Assembly: GCA_023415845.1 (NCBI GenBank)
Contig: JAEZJB010000183.1
Coordinates: forward strand, 1 to 8,855
Direction of reading: 5' to 3'
Length of the DNA stretch: 8,855 bases
From: Chloroflexota bacterium
GTDB taxonomy: Bacteria; Chloroflexota; Chloroflexia; Thermomicrobiales; UBA6265
The notes beneath the pieces were generated by a model, which was given only the letters and a program-made list of their open reading frames with translations, was not told the DNA's origin and ran no database searches. Positions 1 to 5,254 of this stretch are shown piece by piece. Each line of letters opens with the position of its first letter. Position 1 is the first letter of the stretch. The translations under genes were made by a program, and so were the position numbers.

Positions 1-511
1 GCCCGGGCCATCAGCACCATGCTTTCCGCACCGTGCAGGGGATTTCCGGGGCGTGCCTGGCACGAAACGACCAGTCCCCCCGCAAACTGATCGAGAGTCT
101 TTCGGATTTGTGCACGCTGGACCGATCTGTTCACAAAACCTCCGTCACTTGGCGTACCGCGGTGGAAGGTGCGCACCTCTGGCCCAGTGTCGACAGGTCC
201 GGATTGTGCGTTTCGCCTAGCCACGGTGCATAATGGGCCATCATCGCATGACGGCGACGAACAATCCTTCCTTGACGCTCATGTCTGAGGCCCGGTACAT
301 TCTGGGCGATTTCAGCAGTAGTGAGCCCAATGAAGACGCTCACGGGGAGAACGAACTCCCATCACTCGTTGGCCAGGAACCGAGTTCCGTGGTGCAGATC
401 GTCGCATTCCGGGACCATTGTTACGAGTAGGGATGGCGGCCCAGAAGCCGGAAATGCCGAAGGGCGAACAGAGCGCCCGGCCGCACGTGCATCCTCGTTC
501 AGGAGACCATC
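1..511. other. Non-coding region upstream of the permease operon
   Basis: I find no convincing gene in this stretch. Short open frames exist on both strands (for example 343-131 on the minus strand and 233-430 on the plus strand), but their third codon positions lack the strong G/C bias of the real genes here and their products resemble nothing I recognise. It holds a candidate promoter at 272-301 and two short hairpins: GGGAG/CTCCC (345-349 with 356-360) and GGGCG/CGCCC (462-466 with 474-478). A second, weaker promoter-like pair is TTGTGC at 204-209 and CATAAT at 229-234, with an over-long 19-nt spacer. A peptide-binding protein gene often sits just upstream of such permeases and may end before this window. 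Confidence 0.55.
272..301 (+). promoter_or_regulatory. Candidate sigma-70-type promoter for the permease operon
   Basis: A -35-like TTGACG (272-277, 5/6 to consensus) and a -10-like TACATT (296-301, 4/6) are separated by 18 nt. Transcription would start near 308, giving a leader of about 200 nt before the first permease gene; the hairpins at 345-360 and 462-478 would be in that leader. This rests on consensus matching only. The operon could instead be transcribed from a binding-protein gene further left. Confidence 0.3.
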
Positions 512-1456
512 ATGGGTCGATACCTTATCCGGCGGTTGCTGATTTCCGTGGTCACCCTGATCGCCATCAGCATGATCGTCTACTCGATTCTGTATCTTGC
601 TCCTGGTGACCCGCTGGGGGGCCTGGCAACGAATCCAAATGTCTCGCCGGAGCAGCGGGAGCGCATCCGTGAGGCCTGGGGCCTGAACGATCCGCTCTAC
701 GTCCAGTACTTCAAGTGGGCCAAGGCCTACTTCTTCGAATTCGACTGGGGACAGTCAATCACGTCTCGCGTGCCAGTCAAGGACTACGTCTTCGATCGGC
801 TCGGTACCACGCTGTCCATCTTTGGCACCGCCTATATCATCGGCGTGGCCATTGCGATCCCGGTCGGCGTTATCTCGGCGATCAAGCAGTACTCGTGGTT
901 CGATAACGTCGCCACCACGTTTGCCTTCATCGGCTTCAGCATCCCGACCTTCTTCTCCGGTCTGCTCCTGATCCTGCTCTTCAGCGTGCAACTCGACTGG
1001 CTACCGTTCGTCTACGACAGCACGGCCACCGGCTGGACGATGGTCAAGCAATGCATCATGCCGATCATGGTGCTCTCCCTGTTCAGTGCCGCCCAGCTCA
1101 CCAGGTTCGTCCGGGCCTCGATGCTCGAAACGATCCATCAGGACTACGTGCGCACAGCCCGCGCCAAGGGATTGAAAGAGCGGCTGGTGGTCTTCCGCCA
1201 CATCATGCGCAACGCCATGATCCCGGTGATCACCATCATCGCGCTCCAGATTCCGGGCGTTGTCGGGGGCGCGGTCATCACCGAGCAGATCTTCCGTATC
1301 CCGGGCATTGGCCGGGCGTTGATCGACGGCATTTCGTCCAAGGACGTGCCGGTCGTCATGGCCATCACCTTCGGCGTCTCGATCCTGGTGGTCATCTTCA
1401 ACGTGCTCGCCGATATCATCTACGCCTGGCTCGATCCGCGCATCAAGTACACCTGA
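512..1456 (+). CDS. Peptide/nickel-type ABC transporter permease, DppB/OppB family
   Basis: The 314-residue product is a membrane subunit of a type I ABC importer for di/oligopeptides or related solutes (nickel, opines, some sugars use the same family). The N-terminus MGRYLIRRLL followed by a hydrophobic segment (about 10-30) and PGDP (31-34) is the DppB hallmark. Further membrane segments lie near 100-123, 133-160, 180-198, 236-257 and 280-305. The EAA coupling loop that contacts the ATPase spans about 203-232 and includes DYVRTARAKGL; the family's conserved IPGIGR (263-268) and C-terminal WLDPRIKY are present. Length is normal. The start has a strong ribosome site, AGGAG at 501-505, 6 nt upstream. 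The partner permease follows after 88 nt. Substrate cannot be told from the permease alone, so no gene symbol is given. Confidence 0.95.
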   Translation: MGRYLIRRLLISVVTLIAISMIVYSILYLAPGDPLGGLATNPNVSPEQRERIREAWGLNDPLYVQYFKWAKAYFFEFDWGQSITSRVPVKDYVFDRLGTTLSIFGTAYIIGVAIAIPVGVISAIKQYSWFDNVATTFAFIGFSIPTFFSGLLLILLFSVQLDWLPFVYDSTATGWTMVKQCIMPIMVLSLFSAAQLTRFVRASMLETIHQDYVRTARAKGLKERLVVFRHIMRNAMIPVITIIALQIPGVVGGAVITEQIFRIPGIGRALIDGISSKDVPVVMAITFGVSILVVIFNVLADIIYAWLDPRIKYT

Positions 1457-1544
1457 TCCTTGACGACCGCCCCGAGCGGCAACAGACGGCATTGGATTCC
1501 GGCGTTGAATGTGTCGGAGACGTTTTGATAATGAGGCGCATCGC

Positions 1545-2504
1545 ATGAGCCAAGCAACGCCAACACTCGAACTGGCTGCCGAAAGAGGGCCGAACCTGGC
1601 CCGCGTGAGACCCACGCGTTCGCTCTGGAACAACGCCTGGCGGCAGTTCAGGAAACACAGGTTGGCCATGGCTGGCCTGGTCGTGTTCGCGTTCCTGATA
1701 CTGGCGGTGCTGATCGGGCCGCTTGTCTGGCCCGAGAAGGTGAACGACCCCTTCGCCTTTGATACTGGAGAGTCCCCGTCGCTCTCCCACCCGATGGGTA
1801 CCGACTCGCTGGGCCAGGACATCCTCGCCCGCATTCTCTACGGTGGCCGGATCTCACTCGCCGTCGGTCTCGTGGCGGCGTTCGTGGCCATCTCGCTTGG
1901 TACGATCATCGGGGCCGTGGCCGGCTTCTTTGGCGGCTTCGTCGATTCACTTCTGATGCGCATCACCGACCTCTTCATCTCGCTGCCGTCGCTTCCGCTC
2001 CTCCTGCTCATCACCTTCCTCTTCAAGGAGTCGATGCAGAATTTCGCCGAGGATCGCTTCGGCTCACGCAACTTCGGCGTCTTCCTCCTCGTCGTGCTGG
2101 TGATCGCGATCCTCGCCTGGATGCCTACCGCTCGCCTTGTCCGTGCCAGCTTCCTCTCCGTCAAGGAGAAGGAGTTTGTCGAAGCTGCCAAGTCGATCGG
2201 CGCGACCCGCGGCCTGCTGATGGGCAAGCACATCCTGCCGAACGTCCTCAGCCCGATCATTGTGGCGGCGACGCTCGAAATCGGTGGGGCGATCATTACC
2301 GAGTCGGCGCTGTCGTTCCTCGGCCTCGGCTTCCCATCCGACGTCCCGACCTGGGGCCAGATGCTCTTCCAGGCCAAGGACTACCTTGAACTCTATCCGC
2401 ACGAGGCGCTGTTCCCCGGCACGCTCATCTTCATCACCGTGCTCTCGGTCAACTACATCGGCGACGGCCTGCGTGACGCGCTCGATCCGCGCAAGATCAG
2501 CTAA
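1545..2504 (+). CDS. Peptide/nickel-type ABC transporter permease, DppC/OppC family
   Basis: The 319-residue product is the second membrane subunit and should heterodimerise with the preceding permease. It has the OppC-type N-terminal region with WRQFRKHRLAMAGL (32-45) leading into the first membrane segment (about 43-62), the conserved HPMGTDSLGQDILARILYGG (82-101), an EAA loop around 210-238 (FVEAAKSIGA, then KHILPNVLSPI), ALSFLGLGFP (255-264) with PTWGQML, and a C-terminal GDGLRDALDPR. Residues about 160-178, between two membrane segments, form a polar stretch (KESMQNFAEDRFGSRN) that looks longer than in short enterobacterial homologues. An in-frame ATG at 1509 exists, but I prefer 1545: it has GAGGCG at 1533-1538, 6 nt upstream, and the product then begins MSQATPTLEL. 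No ATPase gene follows; two hairpins close the operon. Confidence 0.94.
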   Translation: MSQATPTLELAAERGPNLARVRPTRSLWNNAWRQFRKHRLAMAGLVVFAFLILAVLIGPLVWPEKVNDPFAFDTGESPSLSHPMGTDSLGQDILARILYGGRISLAVGLVAAFVAISLGTIIGAVAGFFGGFVDSLLMRITDLFISLPSLPLLLLITFLFKESMQNFAEDRFGSRNFGVFLLVVLVIAILAWMPTARLVRASFLSVKEKEFVEAAKSIGATRGLLMGKHILPNVLSPIIVAATLEIGGAIITESALSFLGLGFPSDVPTWGQMLFQAKDYLELYPHEALFPGTLIFITVLSVNYIGDGLRDALDPRKIS

Positions 2505-2510
2505 CTGACT

Positions 2511-2524
2511 CCTCCCGGGGGAGG
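2511..2524. terminator. Short GC hairpin after the permease operon
   Basis: CCTCCC and GGGAGG can pair across a very tight GG turn, realistically about 5 bp with a 4-nt loop. It begins 7 nt after the oppC-type stop codon and directly precedes the larger hairpin at 2535-2572, so the two may act as a tandem terminator or as protection for the mRNA end. There is no T-run. Confidence 0.35.
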
Positions 2525-2534
2525 GAATGTGGGG

Positions 2535-2572
2535 ATGCGAAGGGCGATTCCGCAAGGAGTCGCCCTTCGCAT
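2535..2572. terminator. Strong 17-bp hairpin with GCAA tetraloop between convergent operons
   Basis: Bases 2535-2551 pair with 2556-2572 over 17 positions, all Watson-Crick except one T-G pair (2548/2559), closed by a GCAA loop (2552-2555), which is of the stable GNRA type. The core arms are GCGAAGGGCGA and TCGCCCTTCGC. It lies 30 nt after the permease operon and about 210 nt after the metal permease stop on the opposite strand, so it could stop transcription from both sides. Neither strand has a T-tract after the stem (ATTGTCG on plus, ATCCCC on minus), so it is not a textbook intrinsic terminator. This may be normal for high-GC bacteria, or it may mark a processing or stability element. Confidence 0.65.
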
Positions 2573-2630
2573 TGTCGTGAGCGATCCATGTCGGCCCACC
2601 ACCGGAGGAGCGTGAGTTCGCCTCGCGGAA

Positions 2631-2780
2631 TCACCATGATGTCACCTCTGTGAATTCGTCGCGTAGAGCCAACGGGCCGGCAGATGGATGCCAGACCTGG
2701 TGCCGCTGTCGGTCGATGTGCACCTCGAACCACTTCCGGAGGTCACGCGGCGGGTACTCCGATGCGCGCCGCACCGGCAC
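2631..2780 (-). CDS. Possible 49-residue protein coupled to the metal permease gene
   Basis: A GTG start shares its first base with the last base of the permease stop (TAGTG), a typical coupling arrangement, and the frame runs 49 codons to TGA. The product starts MPVRRASEYPPRDLRKWFEV and continues rich in Arg, His and Trp, with no membrane segment or Cys. About 27 of its first 30 codons end in G or C, more biased than the local base composition. The bias falls off over the last 20 codons. I recognise no family. No good ribosome site lies close to the GTG (GGAGG is about 19 nt away), so expression would depend on re-initiation. It could equally be a decayed remnant or chance frame. Confidence 0.35.
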   Translation of the reverse strand: MPVRRASEYPPRDLRKWFEVHIDRQRHQVWHPSAGPLALRDEFTEVTSW

Positions 2781-3679
2781 TAGTCGGCCGCGAGGCCATC
2801 CTCCGGGAAATCGTCTGCTTCCGGGTGGCCGTGGTGAAGTCGTTGCGCGACCCATCCGCTGACCAGCCCGCTCCGTGGGGCGAACAGGAACACGAGCGTA
2901 AAGACCGCCGTGGCAACCAGCACGACCGCCGCTCCGGACGGGATGCCCCGGTAATAGGAGATGTACAGCCCGACGATGCCGCAGCCGGTACCGATCAGGG
3001 CAGACAGCACGAACATCAGCTGCAGCCGGTCAGTCAGCATCCGGGCGGTGGCCGCCGGTGTTACCAGCATCGCGAGTACCAGCACGTTCCCCACGGTCTG
3101 CAGCGAAATCACGATCGCCAGGGCGAGGATGATCAGGAATACCTGGTCGAGGAACCAGAGATTCAGTCCCATCGCGCGGGCAAACGTGCGATCGAAGGCG
3201 ATTGCCGTGAACTCCCGGCGCAGCAGGAACGTCACGATCAGCACCACCACCCCAACGATCGCCGTCAGTTGCAGGTCGGAGAGCGACACCCCGAGGATCG
3301 AACCAAAGAGGAAGGCGTTCAGATCGCGTGCAAATCCACTCTGCTGGGAGAGCAACGCGACGCCGAGCGCAAAGCCACCGGCAAAGATCACCCCAATCGC
3401 GGTGTCGTTCGAGAGCCGCGAGCTCTGGCTGACGACGCCGATCCCAAACGAGACGATGATTGCCGCCACCAGCGCCCAGACCAGGAAGTTCCCGCCCAGA
3501 ATGAAGGCGATCACCACACCGGGAAAGATCGCGTGTGCCAGCGCGTCGCCCAGGAAGGCGAACCCGCGCAGGATGACGAACACCCCGATGACGCCACAGA
3601 TAGCGCCCACGAGCATGATCGCCAGGAAGGCGTGTTGCATGAACGTCAGCGACCACGGCTCCGTCAACCAGTCGATCAT
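2780..3679 (-). CDS. Metal ion ABC transporter permease, ABC-3 family (Mn/Zn/Fe type)
   Basis: The 299-residue, almost wholly hydrophobic product belongs to the ZnuB/MntC/SitC/TroC permease family that imports manganese, zinc or iron across the cytoplasmic membrane. Family landmarks are LRGFAFLGDALAHAIFPGV (37-55), FDRTFARAMGL (162-172), the TVGNVLVLAMLVTPAATARM stretch (195-214) and YYRGIPSGA (242-250). I see about eight or nine membrane segments. The start codon overlaps the ATPase stop by 4 nt (ATGA), with GGGAG 6 nt upstream, so the two are translationally coupled. The C-terminus after the last membrane segment carries RLHHGHPEADD (280-290), a His/Asp cluster that could bind metal on the cytoplasmic side. 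That role is inference, since the tail is not part of the family core. Substrate: manganese or zinc most likely. Confidence 0.93.
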   Translation of the reverse strand: MIDWLTEPWSLTFMQHAFLAIMLVGAICGVIGVFVILRGFAFLGDALAHAIFPGVVIAFILGGNFLVWALVAAIIVSFGIGVVSQSSRLSNDTAIGVIFAGGFALGVALLSQQSGFARDLNAFLFGSILGVSLSDLQLTAIVGVVVLIVTFLLRREFTAIAFDRTFARAMGLNLWFLDQVFLIILALAIVISLQTVGNVLVLAMLVTPAATARMLTDRLQLMFVLSALIGTGCGIVGLYISYYRGIPSGAAVVLVATAVFTLVFLFAPRSGLVSGWVAQRLHHGHPEADDFPEDGLAAD

Positions 3680-4449
3680 GCCTGGCTCCCGCTGCCCGTG
3701 GCGATTTCATCGAACACCAGCACGCTGCCGCCGAACGTCTGGCGGACCTTGTCGGCGGTAAACACCTCGGCCGGCGGCCCGTCGGCCAGCAGCGTCCGGT
3801 TCAACAGCATCAGGCGATCGGCCCGGTTGCGGGCTTGCTGGAGGTCATGGGTGGCATAGATGATCGCGGTGCCTCGCTCCGAGAGTTCGTCGAACAGCGA
3901 GACGAACAGTTCCTGCGTGGGGATGTCGACTCCAGTGAACGGTTCGTCGAGCAGGAGGATCTGGCCGCACGCCAGGAGGGCTCTCGCCAGGAAGACTCGT
4001 TGCTGCTGGCCTCCCGACAACGCCCCGATCTGCACGTCGGCGAAGCGGTCCATCCGCACTTCCGCGAGTGCTTCCCGCGCCCGTTGCTTCTCGGCAGCCG
4101 ACCAAGGACGAAACCGCGATGCTGAGCGGCCAAGCCCAAGCAGCACGGATTCCAGCACGGTGATCGGGAAGTTCCAGTCCGCCCCCGAACGCTGCGGCAC
4201 ATAGGTAATCCCGGCCACCGGGTGACAAAGCACTTCACCCCTGAACCGCACCTCTCCGTGCGACGGCTTCACCATCCCGGAGATGATTTTCAGGAGTGTG
4301 CTCTTGCCCGAACCGTTCGGTCCCAGCAGCCCCACCAGTTCACCCGGCGCAATCGTGAACGAGACGTCAGCCAGCGCGGACCGGTTTCCATAATGCATGG
4401 AAATGTCGGTCGCGGTCAGGATTGGAGTCGTGCTGGGTGAACTCGTCAT
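3676..4449 (-). CDS. Metal ion ABC transporter ATP-binding protein (Mn/Zn/Fe type)
   Basis: The 257-residue product is the cytoplasmic ATPase that powers the permease encoded next to it. Motifs seen: Walker A GPNGSGKST (43-51), Q-loop at Gln86 in VPQRSG, ABC signature LSGGQQQR (144-151), Walker B ILLLDEP (164-170), and switch His201 in ATHD. After the Q-loop it reads DWNFPITVLESVLLG (91-105); a DW-FP motif here is, to my knowledge, typical of manganese/iron-type ATPases (MntA, SitB, PsaB, TroB) and absent from E. coli ZnuC, so manganese is slightly favoured. The frame extends upstream to a TTG at 4530, but that codon is part of a -35 box and the extra residues do not fit the family. ATG at 4449 gives the normal N-terminus (MTSSPSTTPILTATDISMHY). 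No strong ribosome site precedes it. Transcription probably starts near 4494. Confidence 0.94.
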   Translation of the reverse strand: MTSSPSTTPILTATDISMHYGNRSALADVSFTIAPGELVGLLGPNGSGKSTLLKIISGMVKPSHGEVRFRGEVLCHPVAGITYVPQRSGADWNFPITVLESVLLGLGRSASRFRPWSAAEKQRAREALAEVRMDRFADVQIGALSGGQQQRVFLARALLACGQILLLDEPFTGVDIPTQELFVSLFDELSERGTAIIYATHDLQQARNRADRLMLLNRTLLADGPPAEVFTADKVRQTFGGSVLVFDEIATGSGSQA

Positions 4450-4500
4450 CGGTACATGACCAGACTCGCGGAGGGGGACGGCGAAAAACTGCCGCTCGGC

Positions 4501-4530
4501 ACGATACCAACTATTGAGACCAGGTGTCAA
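4501..4530 (-). promoter_or_regulatory. Promoter of the metal transporter genes
   Basis: On the minus strand a perfect -35 box TTGACA (4530-4525) is followed after 18 nt by a -10-like TATCGT (4506-4501, 4/6 to consensus). The predicted start near 4494 leaves a leader of about 45 nt before the ATPase ATG at 4449, a sensible distance. The promoter lies between the regulator gene and the ATPase gene, so the transporter can be transcribed separately from its regulator. Confidence 0.6.
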
Positions 4531-4532
4531 TA
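4512..4532. promoter_or_regulatory. 21-bp palindromic operator, candidate Fur-family binding site
   Basis: The arms TATTGAGACC (4512-4521) and GGTGTCAATA (4523-4532) flank a central A and pair at 9 of 10 positions; only 4518/4526 fails. The site covers the whole -35 box and part of the spacer of the transporter promoter, so a bound protein would block RNA polymerase. Fur-family repressors bind AT-containing palindromes of about this size, and such a regulator is encoded 59 bp away. The sequence is not the classic E. coli Fur box, so its assignment is from position and symmetry, not from a known motif. Confidence 0.65.
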
Positions 4533-4590
4533 AGAGATAGTGGTTCAGGACCTACAGCCCTGTGGGATGTTCCCTGATCAGGCGGTGGGC

Positions 4591-5067
4591 TTAATGGGAT
4601 TGCAGTTGGCAGGTCGGACAGGTGCCGAACACTTCGAGCAGGTGGTCGTGAATCTGGAAGGAGGTGTCCCGGGTCAGCGCTGGCACCAGATCGTCCAGCG
4701 GGCAGAAGGTGAACGGGACAGCCATACCGCAGGAGGAACAGACGATGTGGTGCCGGTGGCCGGTCAGGTCGCAGACGTAGGCGGGATGGCCATCCGGCTG
4801 GATGATCCGGCTCAGGACATCCACCGAGGCGAGAATTTCGAGGGTGCGGTAAATCGTCGCCCGCCCGATTCCGCCGCCAACCGCTCCCATGTCTGCCACC
4901 AGTTGCTCGGCCGTGAACGGCTGGGTATAGGCCAGCACAGCATCGACCACCGAGGCCCGGGGTCGTGTGAGCCGGTACCCGTGCTGCACCAGGATGTCCT
5001 CGATTTGCGGTCTCGTCAGGCCCGGAACAGATGCCGTCGTGGTGGGGAGGGGAGGGGGCTGCATCAT
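4591..5067 (-). CDS. Fur-family metal-dependent transcriptional regulator
   Basis: The 158-residue product is a dimeric metal-sensing repressor of the Fur/Zur/Mur/PerR family. The N-terminal winged-helix DNA-binding part (about 17-92) contains HGYRLTRPRASVVDAVL and the recognition-helix region GIGRATIYRTLEIL (66-79). The C-terminal part has GHRHHIVCSSCG (103-114) and, near the end, CPTC (150-153); Cys110, Cys113, Cys150 and Cys153 form the usual structural zinc site. His104, His106, His107, His140 and His142 are candidate sensory ligands. Cys99 and Cys122 are additional. The first ~15 residues are Pro/Thr-rich and not conserved. Two adjacent ATGs (5067, 5064) are possible starts and neither has a ribosome site. 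Lying just upstream of, and in the same direction as, the metal transporter genes, it probably represses them. Metal specificity (Zn, Mn or Fe) cannot be decided from sequence alone. Confidence 0.93.
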   Translation of the reverse strand: MMQPPPLPTTTASVPGLTRPQIEDILVQHGYRLTRPRASVVDAVLAYTQPFTAEQLVADMGAVGGGIGRATIYRTLEILASVDVLSRIIQPDGHPAYVCDLTGHRHHIVCSSCGMAVPFTFCPLDDLVPALTRDTSFQIHDHLLEVFGTCPTCQLQSH

Positions 5068-5090
5068 GTCAGGGATGATACATCAGTCCC
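5068..5090 (-). promoter_or_regulatory. Candidate leaderless promoter of the Fur-family gene
   Basis: A -10-like TATCAT (5080-5075 on the minus strand) lies 7 nt from the ATG at 5067, so transcription would begin at or next to the start codon. This agrees with the missing ribosome site. No convincing -35 box is present. The -10 overlaps an imperfect inverted repeat, GGGATGAT at 5072-5079 against ATCAGTCCC at 5082-5090 with one bulged base, which could be an autoregulatory site; this last idea is weak. Confidence 0.35.
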
Positions 5091-5143
5091 ATCAACCCGA
5101 CATCGGCCAGGCGGCGGGGAACCTTGCCCCTCCCGCAGGCGTC

Positions 5144-5174
5144 TTGATGAGCGTGGCTGCTCGCGTGGGATACT
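5144..5174 (+). promoter_or_regulatory. Weak candidate promoter for the DUF2207 gene pair
   Basis: TTGATG (5144-5149) and GATACT (5169-5174) resemble -35 and -10 boxes, but the 19-nt spacer is long. It would start transcription about 75 nt before the first DUF2207 gene. Listed because no better promoter is visible in the 187-bp divergent intergenic region. Confidence 0.2.
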
Positions 5175-5254
5175 GCACCAGACAGGTGTTGCGAGCATGC
5201 CGACCAATGACCAATCACTCGTGCAGGATCTGCACCCAAGGAGCCAGGACCCCG

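Noticed and set aside
131..343. Minus-strand frame whose product contains GLTTAEIAQ, reminiscent of a helix-turn-helix
   Set aside because: Third-position G/C is only about half, unlike real genes here, and the rest of the product does not continue the motif.
2497..2637. 46-codon minus-strand frame with ATG at 2637 and GAGGTG 6 nt upstream
   Set aside because: The ribosome-site match is good, but the frame runs through both hairpins and into the 3' end of the permease gene; the C-terminal half is simply the hairpin sequence translated.
2684..3859. Long plus-strand open frame (391 codons) opposite the metal permease
   Set aside because: It mirrors a clear membrane permease; the product is an Arg/Asp/Gln/His-rich string typical of the antisense of a high-GC hydrophobic gene.
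4450..4530. Upstream TTG start extending the metal ATPase by 27 residues
   Set aside because: The TTG is the first part of the TTGACA -35 box inside the palindrome, and family proteins start close to the ATG at 4449.
4573..4582. Perfect 10-bp palindrome CCTGATCAGG just after the regulator stop
   Set aside because: Short palindromes of this size occur by chance; it has no T-run and is not at a promoter, so I assign no function.
4967..5254. N-terminal extension of the DUF2207 gene to an ATG at 4967
   Set aside because: It would overlap the Fur-family gene on the other strand and place about 96 residues before a proper signal peptide.
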